From an uncultured Lachnospiraceae bacterium (GTDB taxonomy: Bacteria > Bacillota > Clostridia > Lachnospirales > Lachnospiraceae), in NCBI GenBank assembly GCA_949740745.1, contig CATJIW010000219.1:1-36934 (forward strand): DNA of 36,934 nt, read 5' to 3'. Below are positions 1 through 9,547 of the stretch, piece after piece. The notes below the pieces were generated by a model. The model had not been told where the DNA came from. It searched no databases and worked only from the letters and a program-made list of their open reading frames with translations. The first letter of the stretch is position 1. Each line of letters starts with the position of its first letter. Both the position numbers and the translations under genes were made by a program.

Positions 1-133
1 ATCTTTTTGTGAGGTTATGATAAAAACTGAGGCAGGAAACAGAGAAAATCAGCCAAACTTAACAAATAAGGAGACAAAAGTGTGGGGCTGGCAAATACCT
101 GCCATCATTATTACAGTAAGGAGGAAGAAACTT

Positions 134-1375
134 ATGAAAAGGATAGCAGCATGGATGCTGTCGGTAATCATGGTCTTTGGCCTGGCGGCATGCGGAGGAA
201 GTGCTTCCGGGGACGAGGAGACCGATGCGGCGGTAAAGAATGATGCGGGGGCAGACGCATCGCAGAGCGAAGGAGAAATTCCTGAAGTGATCAAGATTGG
301 CGTTGTTTGTGCAATTTCCGGTACCTATGCCCAGGAAGGGGAGTATGTGAAGGAAGCCATTGATCTTTTGAAGGAAGAGCTGGATGCGCAGGGCGGGGTG
401 GAATGGAACGGAACAAAGATCCCGGTTGAGTTTATTTATGAGGATAACGAAGGAGATGCAGAGACTTCCGTAAACTGTTTCAATAAATTAATTGATAATG
501 AAGGAGTTATGGCCATTATCGGACCGCCGATGAGCGGATGCCTGATTGCGGCAGGGCCGATTGCCCAGGAAAATCAGGTTCCCGCCATCGGAACAATGAC
601 GACAAATATCAAGTGTACTCAAATTGGAGACTACATTTTCCGTGCATGCTTTATTGATAATTTCCAGGCAAAGGTAGCCGCCAACTGGATGATATCAGAA
701 GGCTATACGGAGGTGGCGGTGCTTTCCAACAATGCAGACGATTACAGCACCGGAATGGGAGATGAATTCGTAACGCAGTTTGAAGCTCTTGGGGGGACGG
801 TCTTAGACCGTGAGACATATGCGGATGCCGGAGGCGGTGATGTAAAGGACTTCAGCGTACAGCTTACGAAATTAAAAAATGTGGAGCCCCAGGCAATTTT
901 TGCACCGGCTTATTATATGAATGTACCGGATATTTTGGCTCAGGCCACTCAGATTGGATTGGATGTGCCTATTCTCGGCACAGATTCCTGGGATACTCCG
1001 GATGTGCTGAGCCTGATTGATCCGGCGAATAAAAGCGACGTATATTACATTTCTGCATATTCGGCTCTGAATCCGGACGAAAAGGTTCAGGAGTTTTCCA
1101 AAAAGTTCAATGACGCTTATGGAAAGACCCCTAACTCCAACGGGACCTTCGCCTACGATGCGGCGGCCCTGGTCGTTCAGGCCATTCATGAGGCCGAGAG
1201 TCTGGACGGGCCCGGCATCCGGGAGGCGATGGCGACAATTGATTACAACGGTGTGACTGGCTCCACGACCTTTGATGAAAACCGAAATCCGATTAAGGAT
1301 GCAAATATCCTGAAATTTGTCGGAAATGAGGTGGAGTTTGTTACGACTGTGAAGGCTTCCGATCTGGCAGAATGA
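134..1375 (+). CDS. Liv/HAAT-type ABC transporter substrate-binding lipoprotein (module 1)
   Basis: ORF 17..1375; better start at ATG 134 (MKRIAAWMLSVIMVFGLAACGG, lipobox LAAC) preceded by AAGGAGGAAG; periplasmic-binding-protein features (IKIGVVCAISGTYAQEG, AIIGPPMSG). Confidence 0.93.
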   Translation: MKRIAAWMLSVIMVFGLAACGGSASGDEETDAAVKNDAGADASQSEGEIPEVIKIGVVCAISGTYAQEGEYVKEAIDLLKEELDAQGGVEWNGTKIPVEFIYEDNEGDAETSVNCFNKLIDNEGVMAIIGPPMSGCLIAAGPIAQENQVPAIGTMTTNIKCTQIGDYIFRACFIDNFQAKVAANWMISEGYTEVAVLSNNADDYSTGMGDEFVTQFEALGGTVLDRETYADAGGGDVKDFSVQLTKLKNVEPQAIFAPAYYMNVPDILAQATQIGLDVPILGTDSWDTPDVLSLIDPANKSDVYYISAYSALNPDEKVQEFSKKFNDAYGKTPNSNGTFAYDAAALVVQAIHEAESLDGPGIREAMATIDYNGVTGSTTFDENRNPIKDANILKFVGNEVEFVTTVKASDLAE

Positions 1376-1415
1376 AAATTTCGTAAAACGGAGGAATTGA
1401 TTTGTATTTGACGGT

Positions 1416-1458
1416 GCAGGGCACAAAGGAGTGTTTTCCTGTGTGCCCTGCGCTTTTT
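1416..1458 (+). terminator. Strong hairpin with T tract between SBP and livH (intra-operon attenuator/partial terminator)
   Basis: GCAGGGCACAAAGGA (1416-1430) pairs with TCCTGTGTGCCCTGC (1437-1451), one mismatch, followed by GCTTTTTAT. Confidence 0.75.
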
Positions 1459-1483
1459 ATGTAAGGAGGAGGAAGTACTTTTC

Positions 1484-2383
1484 ATGACAATGATGCTGCA
1501 GATTTTGGTATACGGACTTCAGCTTGGGAGTACCTATGCGCTTCTTGCCCTGGGGTATTCCATGGTATACGGGATTGTCGGGATGATCAATTTTGCTCAT
1601 GGCGATCTTCTGATGGTCGGCGCATACGTGGCATTCTTTATTTTTGCGGCTTTTGAGACGCCGCCGGCCAGTATGCTGATCATTATAGGCGTGATTCTGC
1701 TGACGATGGCGGTCGTGGGTGCGCTTGGGGCCTTGATCGAGAAGGTAGCTTATAAGCCGCTCAGAAATAAAGCGCGCCTGAGCGCACTTATCACTGCCAT
1801 TGGCGTTTCCATGTTTATCGAGAATTTTCCCAGGGCGCTGCCGTTTATCGGCCCGAATGCGAGAAGCTTTCCGGCGATTATTCCCGTTAAGGTGCTTAGG
1901 ATGGGGGCGGTCAATGTGACTACCATCCAGCTGATTACCATAGGGGCGGCGGTGGCGCTTATGCTGGTGCTGTATCTTTTTGTCAATAAAACCGTTTATG
2001 GGAAACAGATGCGGGCTGTTCAGCAGAATAAAGATGCGTCTGCCCTTATGGGAATCAATGTAAACGGAATTATTTCCCTGACATTTTTCCTTGGGGCGGC
2101 CCTGGCGGCCGTCAGCGGGATCCTCTATGCCAGTACTTATCCGACGATTACGCTGACCATGGGCTCTACGCTTGGAATGAAGGCGTTTATCTGTGCGGTG
2201 CTGGGAGGGATCGGCGATATCCGCGGCGCCATGCTGGGAGGCTTTGTCCTGGGAATCGCAGAAATGTATGCAAATTATATCAATGCGGATTTTAGCTACG
2301 GTATTTCTTTTATCATTCTGATTTTGGTGCTTATTTTGCGGCCTCAGGGACTGGTGGGAAAAGAAACCGTAGAGAAAGTATGA
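1484..2383 (+). CDS. livH: Branched-chain amino acid ABC transporter permease, LivH family
   Basis: 299 aa hydrophobic protein; LGYSMVYGIVGMINFAHGDLLMVGAY signature; follows SBP. Confidence 0.93.
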   Translation: MTMMLQILVYGLQLGSTYALLALGYSMVYGIVGMINFAHGDLLMVGAYVAFFIFAAFETPPASMLIIIGVILLTMAVVGALGALIEKVAYKPLRNKARLSALITAIGVSMFIENFPRALPFIGPNARSFPAIIPVKVLRMGAVNVTTIQLITIGAAVALMLVLYLFVNKTVYGKQMRAVQQNKDASALMGINVNGIISLTFFLGAALAAVSGILYASTYPTITLTMGSTLGMKAFICAVLGGIGDIRGAMLGGFVLGIAEMYANYINADFSYGISFIILILVLILRPQGLVGKETVEKV

Positions 2384-2393
2384 GGTATGAAGT

Positions 2394-3395
2394 ATGAAGA
2401 AAAAGGCAAGGAAAGGGAATGCTGCTGCGCTTGCTGCGGCTGCTGCATTTTATCTGCTCATTTCCCTGTTCAACCGGATGGGGCTTGTTACTTCCTATTA
2501 TCTACAGCTGATCATGGTGTCCTGCATCAATGTCTGCATGACGGTCAGCCTGAACCTGGTCAACGGCTTTACAGGACAATTTTCCGTAGGCCATGCAGGA
2601 TTCATGGCGATCGGCTCTTATGTATCCGGCTGTATTACCACGCAGGTGATCCCCTCCGGAAGCATTCCGGGAGCACTTCAGATTCCGGTATTTTTACTGG
2701 CACTTCTGGCAGGCGGCATGGCTTCCGGTCTGGCAGGGGCGCTGATTGGGCTTCCTACGTTACGGCTCCGCGGGGATTATCTGGCCATTGTCACTCTGGG
2801 CTTCGGAGAGGTGATCCGAGCCGTTATCCGGCTGATCCCTGCGGTGGGAGGGGCGAGAGGAATGTCAGGAATCCCAAAGTATTCCAGCTTTTTTCTGGTG
2901 TTTGTGATTACGGCGCTGATCGTGCTCCTGTGCCGGAATATGGTGAATTCTGCTTCTGGAAGGGCCTGTGTTTCTATTCGTGAAAATGAAATTGCGGCGA
3001 GCTGTCTTGGCGTCAATACATTTAAATATAAAATGATGGTATTTATTGTGGCAGCGATAATGGCCGGCGTGGCGGGAGGGCTGTATTCCCATGCACTGTG
3101 CTATACTCAGCCGGATCTTTATTCCTTTCAGAAATCCTGTGATTACCTGGTGTTTTTGTATGCGGGCGGTACCGCCAGTCTGACCGGCTCCGTACTCAGC
3201 GCATTTCTCCTGACTTTTTTGCCGGAGGTTCTGCGTTTTCTGTCGGATTGGAGAATGGCTATCTATGCTCTTTTGCTTATCGTGATTATGCTGCGGCTTC
3301 CTAACGGCCTCTTTGGAGGAAAGGAGATTTCTTTCATGCGGCGCAGGAATTATGTCCTTAAGGAAGAAACGGCAGAGCGTGGACAGGCAAATTAA
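2394..3395 (+). CDS. livM: Branched-chain amino acid ABC transporter permease, LivM family
   Basis: 333 aa; NLVNGFTGQFSVGHAGFMAIGSY and LRGDYLAIVTLGFGEVIR signatures. Confidence 0.93.
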   Translation: MKKKARKGNAAALAAAAAFYLLISLFNRMGLVTSYYLQLIMVSCINVCMTVSLNLVNGFTGQFSVGHAGFMAIGSYVSGCITTQVIPSGSIPGALQIPVFLLALLAGGMASGLAGALIGLPTLRLRGDYLAIVTLGFGEVIRAVIRLIPAVGGARGMSGIPKYSSFFLVFVITALIVLLCRNMVNSASGRACVSIRENEIAASCLGVNTFKYKMMVFIVAAIMAGVAGGLYSHALCYTQPDLYSFQKSCDYLVFLYAGGTASLTGSVLSAFLLTFLPEVLRFLSDWRMAIYALLLIVIMLRLPNGLFGGKEISFMRRRNYVLKEETAERGQAN

Positions 3396-3415
3396 AAAGA
3401 AAGGAGGAGGAGGAT

Positions 3416-4201
3416 TTGGCAATTCTTGAAATTGATAATATAACGATGCAGTTTGGCGGACTGGTAGCTGTGAAGGATTTTTCTCTGAGACTGGGTGATG
3501 AAGAGATTGTTGCCATTATTGGTCCTAACGGCGCCGGAAAAACGACGGTGTTCAATATGATCACGGGCATTTATCAGCCGACGAAAGGGATGATTATCCT
3601 GGATGGGATGGATATGCGGGGGAAAAAGCCGAATCAGTTTTCCATGCAGGGGATTTCCCGAACGTTCCAGAATATCCGGCTTTTTGGGAATGTGTCTGTG
3701 ATCGACAACCTGATGATTGCGCAGACCGGCAGTGTAAAATACGGGCTGGCGGCGGGGCTTTTGCGCACGCCTAAATTTATGCAGGAGGAACAGCGGCTGG
3801 CTGAGAAGGCGTATGAGACGCTGAAGATTTTTCGCCTGGAAGATAAAAAGGATATTCTTGCACAAAATCTTCCTTACGGGGATCAGAGAAGGCTGGAGAT
3901 TGCCCGTGCGCTGATTACGGATCCAAAGGTGCTTTTGCTGGATGAGCCCTGTGCCGGAATGGTGCAGAGCGAAATGGACGACCTGAAGGAAATGATTATG
4001 TTTGTACGGGACCATTTCCATATTGCGGTCATTTTGATTGAGCATCACATGAGCTTTGTGATGTCTGTTGCGGACAGAATCAAGGTGCTTGATTTTGGCG
4101 AAACGATTGCGGAGGGGGCGGCCCCGCAGATACAGACGGATCCAAAGGTAATTGAAGCTTATCTGGGAGGTGACTATCATGCCGATGCTGAAAGTGAATG
4201 A
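3416..4201 (+). CDS. livG: ABC transporter ATP-binding protein, LivG family
   Basis: Walker A GPNGAGKT; IEHHMSFVMSVADRIKVLDFGETIAEG. Apparent TTG start preceded by AGGAGGAGGA. Confidence 0.93.
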   Translation: MAILEIDNITMQFGGLVAVKDFSLRLGDEEIVAIIGPNGAGKTTVFNMITGIYQPTKGMIILDGMDMRGKKPNQFSMQGISRTFQNIRLFGNVSVIDNLMIAQTGSVKYGLAAGLLRTPKFMQEEQRLAEKAYETLKIFRLEDKKDILAQNLPYGDQRRLEIARALITDPKVLLLDEPCAGMVQSEMDDLKEMIMFVRDHFHIAVILIEHHMSFVMSVADRIKVLDFGETIAEGAAPQIQTDPKVIEAYLGGDYHADAESE

Positions 4202-4892
4202 GTTGCAGGTGGCCTATGGGATGATTGAGGCGGTCAGGGGGATCAGCTTTGAGGTGAATGAAGGGGAGATCGTGACACTGATCGGTTCTAACGGTGCCGG
4301 AAAGACAACGACTCTCCGGGCAATTTCCCATCTTGAAAAGGCGAAGGGCGGAACGATTGAATTTATGGGGGAAAACATTTCGGACCGGCCGGCTTATGAG
4401 ATCGTGAAACGGGGAATTGCCCATGTGCCGGAGGGGCGGCAGGTGTTTCCAGGGCTGAATGTTGAAGATAATCTGTTTATGGGAGCGCTGACCAGACGGA
4501 GCGGCCAGAAAGGCGTTTCAGAAGACCTGGCGAGGATTTATGAGATATTTCCCAGGCTCAGGGAACGCAGAAAGCAGCCGGCAGGAACTCTGTCCGGCGG
4601 CGAGCAGCAGATGCTTGCGGTGGGAAGGGCCATGATGACGAAAGGGAAGCTGATGCTTTTGGACGAGCCATCCATGGGACTGGCCCCAATGATCGTAGAC
4701 GAGATTTTTGAGACGATCCAGTTGATTCGCAAGGAGGGCACGACGGTGCTTTTGGTAGAGCAGAACGCCTTTAAATCCTTAAAGATTGCGGATCATGCCT
4801 ATATTCTGGAGAACGGGCAGATCACCATGAAGGGGAGCGGAAAGGAACTGATTGCGGATCCGAAGGTGAAAGCAGCTTATCTGGGCGTATAA
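4179..4892 (+). CDS. livF: ABC transporter ATP-binding protein, LivF family
   Basis: Walker A GSNGAGKT, LSGGEQQMLAVGRAMM, LLDEPSMGLAP; likely start ATG 4179 inside the end of livG. Confidence 0.93.
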   Translation: MPMLKVNELQVAYGMIEAVRGISFEVNEGEIVTLIGSNGAGKTTTLRAISHLEKAKGGTIEFMGENISDRPAYEIVKRGIAHVPEGRQVFPGLNVEDNLFMGALTRRSGQKGVSEDLARIYEIFPRLRERRKQPAGTLSGGEQQMLAVGRAMMTKGKLMLLDEPSMGLAPMIVDEIFETIQLIRKEGTTVLLVEQNAFKSLKIADHAYILENGQITMKGSGKELIADPKVKAAYLGV

Positions 4893-4960
4893 AGCGGAAA
4901 AGCAGATCAGGTAAAGAACGGGTAGAAAAACAGACAGGAAAAGACGGGAAGGAGAATGAT

Positions 4961-6130
4961 ATGCAGATTTCGGAATTGGCTCAAAGTATCACCAAGTCAA
5001 AAATACGGGTGATGTACGATCTGGCGGGAAAGAAGGAAAACGTACTGAGTTTTACGGTGGGGGAGCCGGATTTTATGACTCCGAAGCCGATTATTGACAA
5101 GGCAAATGAATACTTGAGTAAAGGCTATACAAAATACACGCCGAATCCCGGCATTTTGGAACTTCGGGAAGCGATTGCGGAGAAATTCGGCCCGGAGCTA
5201 AAGCGCAGGATCGATCCGGAGACAGAGATCATTGTTACCGTGGGGGCGACGGAGGCAATCCTGGTGGCAATGCAGACGGTGATGAATCCGGGAGACAATA
5301 TCATCCTGGCAGATCCTTATTTTACCAGCTACATCAATCAGATCAAAATCTGCCATTGCAGCGCCAATCTGGTGCCGGCGAGGGAGGAGAATGCGTTCTG
5401 CATGACGGCAGAGGATATCGAGGCGGCGGTCAATGGGCGGACGAGGATGCTGCTGCTTAATTCCCCCTGCAATCCGACCGGTGCGGAGTATTCAGCGGAG
5501 GAACTGGAGCAGATTGCAAGGATTGCGGTGAAATATGATCTCGTGGTGATTTCGGATGAGGTTTACAATACTATCCGTTTTGGGGACGAGCCTTATGTGA
5601 GCATCGCTGCCATGCCGGGGATGGCGGAACGAACGATAGTCGTGAACGCTTTTTCTAAAAGCTACGCCATGCCCGGCTGGCGTTTGGGATACGCCATCGG
5701 TCCGGCGGAACTGATTACCATGATGCCGAAAACTCATGATGTGACTGTGGCCTGCGTGAATGCACCCCACCAGTATGCGGGCGCCTGGGCTTTGAGAAAT
5801 TGTGACGGGGAAGTGGCCGGCATGCGGGAAATCTTTCGGAAAAGGAGGGATCTGATCGTGGAAGGCGTGAATGCGATTCCGGGGCTTAAGTGCTTTAAAC
5901 CGAAAGGAGCGTTTTATCTGTGGATCAATATAAAGGAATTTGGTGCGTCTTCGGAAGAGTTCTGCTTTGATTTGCTGGAAGAACAGAATATGGCAATTGT
6001 ACCGGGATCCGGCTTTGGAGCATATGGAGAAGGATATGTGCGGATGACGTATGCGGCTGACGAGGAGACGATCCGGGAAGGGATTCGGCGATTGAGTGTT
6101 TTTGTAAATAATCTGCAGCGAAGAAGATGA
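4961..6130 (+). CDS. PLP-dependent aminotransferase class I/II (module 1)
   Basis: 389 aa; NSPCNPTGAEYS, SDEVYN, NAFSKSYAMPGWRLGY (PLP-Lys motif). Confidence 0.92.
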   Translation: MQISELAQSITKSKIRVMYDLAGKKENVLSFTVGEPDFMTPKPIIDKANEYLSKGYTKYTPNPGILELREAIAEKFGPELKRRIDPETEIIVTVGATEAILVAMQTVMNPGDNIILADPYFTSYINQIKICHCSANLVPAREENAFCMTAEDIEAAVNGRTRMLLLNSPCNPTGAEYSAEELEQIARIAVKYDLVVISDEVYNTIRFGDEPYVSIAAMPGMAERTIVVNAFSKSYAMPGWRLGYAIGPAELITMMPKTHDVTVACVNAPHQYAGAWALRNCDGEVAGMREIFRKRRDLIVEGVNAIPGLKCFKPKGAFYLWINIKEFGASSEEFCFDLLEEQNMAIVPGSGFGAYGEGYVRMTYAADEETIREGIRRLSVFVNNLQRRR

Positions 6131-6153
6131 ATAAAAAATTTTTTATTTTTTTA

Positions 6154-6182
6154 TTGACAAAATAAAAAGTGGATGATACAAT
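6154..6182 (+). promoter_or_regulatory. Predicted sigma-A promoter for dapA-like gene
   Basis: TTGACA (6154-6159), 17-nt spacer, TACAAT (6177-6182). Confidence 0.8.
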
Positions 6183-6259
6183 TCATATAAATTAAAAATA
6201 AAAAATTTTTAATTTAAAAAAGAGGAATGTATTGAGGATAAGGAAAGGAGAAACACAAC

Positions 6260-7171
6260 ATGGAAGTCAACAAAAATCTGAAAAAGGGCTATGGCATTAC
6301 GCCTGCGGCGAGGACCATCTGGAATGCAGACGAGACCTACAATAAGAAGGGGATGGAAGCGTACCTGACCTGGCTGCTGGATAATGGGGCCCAGTCCCTG
6401 TCGATCGTAGGATCCACCGGCGAGAACATGGCTATGAATGAGGAAACGCAGAAGGAGGTGCTTGGGCATGTGGCCAGCTTTATTGACGGCCAGGTCCCGC
6501 TGATCGGAGGAACGGGAAAATACGATACCTGCACGACTCTGGAACTGAGCAGGTTTGCGGAGAATGCCGGATACGATGCGCTGCTGGTGCTGCTTCCTTT
6601 TTATTACACTCCCCATAAGACGGCGGTGCTGCAGCACTACCGGAATCTGAGAAAAGAACTGAGCGTGCAGATGTATATTTATAACAATCCCTGGTTTGCG
6701 GGATACGAGCTGAATACCCCTGAGGTTCAGGAACTGATCGAGGACGGTACCATTCAGGGAATTAAGGCGGCGCATGGCGATCCCAACCGGGTTCACGATC
6801 TTAAGTATTACATGGGAGACAAAATTACGGTATTTTACGGACATGATTACTGCGGCCTGGAAGCTTACTGCGCAGGTGCAGACGGCTGGCTGTCAGGGCT
6901 TCCCGCAATCCTCCCGAAACAGTGCCGGGCCATTCAGGATGCTGTGGAGGCGAAGGATCTGGAAGCTGCCAGGAAAGCTCAGAACAACATTATTCCGTTC
7001 CTGAATTATTTCCTGTATGACAAGAAAAACGGTGTCCCTCACTGGCTGGAGATCTGCAACTATACTTTGACGGCCCAGGGTCTGAACGTGGGACTTCCCA
7101 GACGGCCTGCGGGAGATCTGGACGAGGCCAACAAAAAGAAAATTGAGAAACTGCTGGCAGATATGGATTAA
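6260..7171 (+). CDS. DapA-family aldolase/lyase (dihydrodipicolinate synthase / N-acetylneuraminate lyase superfamily)
   Basis: 303 aa; GSTGENMAM, YIYNNP, GIKAAHGD (Schiff-base Lys region). Confidence 0.88.
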   Translation: MEVNKNLKKGYGITPAARTIWNADETYNKKGMEAYLTWLLDNGAQSLSIVGSTGENMAMNEETQKEVLGHVASFIDGQVPLIGGTGKYDTCTTLELSRFAENAGYDALLVLLPFYYTPHKTAVLQHYRNLRKELSVQMYIYNNPWFAGYELNTPEVQELIEDGTIQGIKAAHGDPNRVHDLKYYMGDKITVFYGHDYCGLEAYCAGADGWLSGLPAILPKQCRAIQDAVEAKDLEAARKAQNNIIPFLNYFLYDKKNGVPHWLEICNYTLTAQGLNVGLPRRPAGDLDEANKKKIEKLLADMD

Positions 7172-7197
7172 TTTCATACTGCGGCAGAACGATCAGG

Positions 7198-7225
7198 AGG
7201 CTGCCGGTTATGGCAGCCTCTTTTT
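7198..7225. terminator. Rho-independent terminator between convergent genes
   Basis: AGGCTGCC-GGTTAT-GGCAGCCT followed by CTTTTT. Confidence 0.85.
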
Positions 7226-7240
7226 CTGCTCCGGCTTAGC

Positions 7241-7336
7241 AGAGAAAGCAGGGGGACTCTTTCCCGAAAGGCTTCTGCGGTTCTGGGCCTGCCGGAACGC
7301 CTGGCGTAGCAGGCTTTGGACGGACATATTGTCAGA
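7241..7336 (+). repeat. Partial copy of the intergenic palindromic repeat family (right half)
   Basis: AGAGAAAGCAGGGGGACTCTTTCCCGAAAGGCTTCTGCGGTTCTGGGCCTGCCGGAACGCCTGGCGTAGCAGGCTTTGGACGGACATATTGTCAGA aligns closely with about 29753-29844. Confidence 0.8.
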
Positions 7337-8521
7337 CTAATTCTGCAGAATTCTTGCGACGCCGGTTTCCCTGGCGGCCTTTGCTACGGCGGCGGCCACG
7401 GCTTTTCCTACCCTGGGATCGAAAGCCCTGGGAATGATGTAGTCTGCCGACAGCTCCTCGTCGGAGATCAGACCGGCCAGGGCGTAGGCGGCGGCAAGCT
7501 TCATTTCGTCATTGATGTCGCTGGCACGTACGTCGAAGGCGCCCCGGAACACACCGGGGAAAGCCAGCACGTTGTTGATCTGGTTGGGAAAATCGCTCCT
7601 GCCGGTGGAGACTACCCTGGCGCCGCCGGCTTTTGCGTCATCCGGGAAGATTTCGGGGGTCGGGTTCGCACAGGCAAATACCACGGCATCCCGGTTCATG
7701 GTCTTTACCATGTCCGTTGTGACCACGCCGGGGGCGCTTACGCCGATGAACACATCTGCGCCTTCCAGCAGGTCGGCCAGGCTTCCGGCCTTCTTATCCA
7801 GATTGGTGACCCTGGCCATCTCGTTCTTGATGGCGTTCATGCCTTCCTTCCGGCCCTCGTAAATGGCGCCGTGCCGGTCGCAGAGGGTGATATTCCGGAT
7901 GCCGTCTTTTAAAAGGAGACGGGCGATGGAGACGGCGGCGGCTCCTGCTCCGTTCATGATTACCTTAATGTCTTCTTTCTTTTTGTTCACGACCCGGAGT
8001 GCGTTGGTAAGCCCGGCCAGAGTGATGATGGCCGTACCGTGCTGATCGTCGTGGAAAATCGGAATGTCGCATTTTTCTTTTAATTTTTTCTCGATTTCAA
8101 AACAGCGGGGGGCGGAAATGTCCTCCAGATTGACCCCGCCGAAGGAGCCGGAGATCAGGTAGATGGTGTTTACGATTTCGTCCACATCCTTGCTCTTGAT
8201 GCAGAGCGGGAAGGCGTCCACGTCTCCGAATGCCTTAAACAGCACGCATTTTCCCTCCATGACCGGCATGCCGGCTTCCGGGCCGATATCGCCGAGGCCC
8301 AAAACGGCTGTTCCGTCGGTCACCACCAGGCACATGTTGTGGCGGCGGGTCAGATCATAGCTTTTTTCTATATCCTTCTGAATTTCCAGACAGGGTTCCG
8401 CCACGCCGGGGGTATAGGCCAGAGACAGGTCGTCCTTTGTCTTCACCGGAACCGAAGCGATTACTTCGATTTTACCTTTCCATTCGCCGTGAAGGCGCAG
8501 AGACTCTTTTGCGTAATCCAT
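7337..8521 (-). CDS. NAD(P)-dependent malic enzyme
   Basis: 394 aa; SLAYTPGVAEPC, VTDGTAVLGLGDIGPEAGMPVMEGK, DDQHGTA, GRSDFPNQINNVLAFPG. Confidence 0.95.
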   Translation of the reverse strand: MDYAKESLRLHGEWKGKIEVIASVPVKTKDDLSLAYTPGVAEPCLEIQKDIEKSYDLTRRHNMCLVVTDGTAVLGLGDIGPEAGMPVMEGKCVLFKAFGDVDAFPLCIKSKDVDEIVNTIYLISGSFGGVNLEDISAPRCFEIEKKLKEKCDIPIFHDDQHGTAIITLAGLTNALRVVNKKKEDIKVIMNGAGAAAVSIARLLLKDGIRNITLCDRHGAIYEGRKEGMNAIKNEMARVTNLDKKAGSLADLLEGADVFIGVSAPGVVTTDMVKTMNRDAVVFACANPTPEIFPDDAKAGGARVVSTGRSDFPNQINNVLAFPGVFRGAFDVRASDINDEMKLAAAYALAGLISDEELSADYIIPRAFDPRVGKAVAAAVAKAARETGVARILQN

Positions 8522-8569
8522 AAGAAGATCCTCCTTGAAATAGAGTTGATATCATATTGTCTGGTGCCA

Positions 8570-8598
8570 ATGATAAAAGATGAAATCATTTTTGTCAA
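8570..8598 (-). promoter_or_regulatory. Predicted promoter of malic enzyme gene
   Basis: On minus strand: TTGACA (8598-8593), 17-nt spacer, TATCAT (8575-8570). Confidence 0.7.
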
Positions 8599-8699
8599 TC
8601 GGAAATAGTTTGACTTTTAAGGATTAAAAAATTCTGTGCAGAAAAAATTTTCGATGTCTGTCTGGCAGTAATTTCACAAATTCCGGCGGATATGGGAGA

Positions 8700-8728
8700 T
8701 TGACTCCTGTCAAAGGGTAAGTTATAAT
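8700..8728 (+). promoter_or_regulatory. Predicted promoter of first GntR gene
   Basis: TTGACT (8700-8705), 17-nt spacer, TATAAT (8723-8728). Confidence 0.7.
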
Positions 8729-8776
8729 TATTAGTATTATATCTTAAGTCTTGAAAGGATCTCACAGGGAAAGCAT

Positions 8777-9472
8777 ATGAAAGAGATACAGCGGATATCG
8801 ATTACGGACGCAGTTGTGGAAAGCATGAAGGAATTAATTGAATCGGGAGAGTATGAGGCAGGGCAGAAGCTTCCTACGGAAGCGAAGCTTTGCGAGATGC
8901 TTAAAGTAAGCCGCACCAGTGTGAGAGAAGCCTTTCGGGTACTTCAGGCCTTGGGATATGTGGTTATCAAAGCCGGCAAGGGAGCCTTTGTGGCGGAAAA
9001 AAAGCCGGAGCAGAGGGAAAAGGATCCCTGGTATGAAGCGGATAACGTCCAATTTTCGGATTTCATGGAGGTTCGCTGTGCAGTAGAGCCCCTGGGGGTC
9101 CGTCTGGCCGTGGAGAGGGCGTCGGAAAAGCAGATTGCGGAGCTTTCTGAAATCCATGCTTCCTTTGTGGAAGCAAATACGGGACACGATATGGCGAAGC
9201 TGATTATGCTGGACGAGCTGTTTCATACGAAAATCATGTCCTGTACCAAAAATCCTCTGCTGATCAATATTAACAAACAGCTTCTGGACAGCTTCCGGGT
9301 ATACCGGGGGGAATCGTTCATGAATACGGAAGTATATGGAAATGCCGTGATCCCCCATGAACGGATTTTGGAATGCTTTAAAAACCATGATGCAGAGCAG
9401 GCGGTGCTGGAAATGCAGCGCCATCTGGAGATTACCGGTGAGGATATGCGGCATTTACATAAAATGAAGTGA
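8777..9472 (+). CDS. GntR-family transcriptional regulator, FadR/FCD subfamily
   Basis: 231 aa; LPTEAKLCEMLKVSRTSVREAFRVLQALGYV winged-helix; C-terminal FCD-like region. Confidence 0.92.
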   Translation: MKEIQRISITDAVVESMKELIESGEYEAGQKLPTEAKLCEMLKVSRTSVREAFRVLQALGYVVIKAGKGAFVAEKKPEQREKDPWYEADNVQFSDFMEVRCAVEPLGVRLAVERASEKQIAELSEIHASFVEANTGHDMAKLIMLDELFHTKIMSCTKNPLLININKQLLDSFRVYRGESFMNTEVYGNAVIPHERILECFKNHDAEQAVLEMQRHLEITGEDMRHLHKMK

Positions 9473-9487
9473 GAAGGAAAAAGCCAA

Positions 9488-9520
9488 AGGCTGAAGTCGG
9501 AGAAGGACTTCAGCCTTTTA
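9488..9520 (+). terminator. Rho-independent terminator
   Basis: AGGCTGAAGTC-GGAGAAG-GACTTCAGCCT followed by TTTTA. Confidence 0.85.
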
Positions 9521-9547
9521 CTGTACAGGGCCGCCAGGGGCCGCAAT

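Noticed and set aside
2387-2983. 198-aa plus-strand ORF overlapping livM in another frame
   Set aside because: Cys/Arg-rich out-of-frame translation; the livM frame has the family signatures.
3392-4180. 262-aa minus-strand ORF opposite livG of module 1
   Set aside because: Shadow ORF; the sense frame has Walker A/B motifs and a ribosome-binding site.
7316-7912. 198-aa plus-strand ORF opposite malic enzyme
   Set aside because: Antisense of a strongly supported malic enzyme gene; no independent support.
8630-8700. Possible further copy of the palindromic element (TGGCAGTAATTTCACAAATTCCGG)
   Set aside because: Only short scattered similarity to the arm sequences; no conserved TTCTGG...CCAGAA core or terminal repeat.
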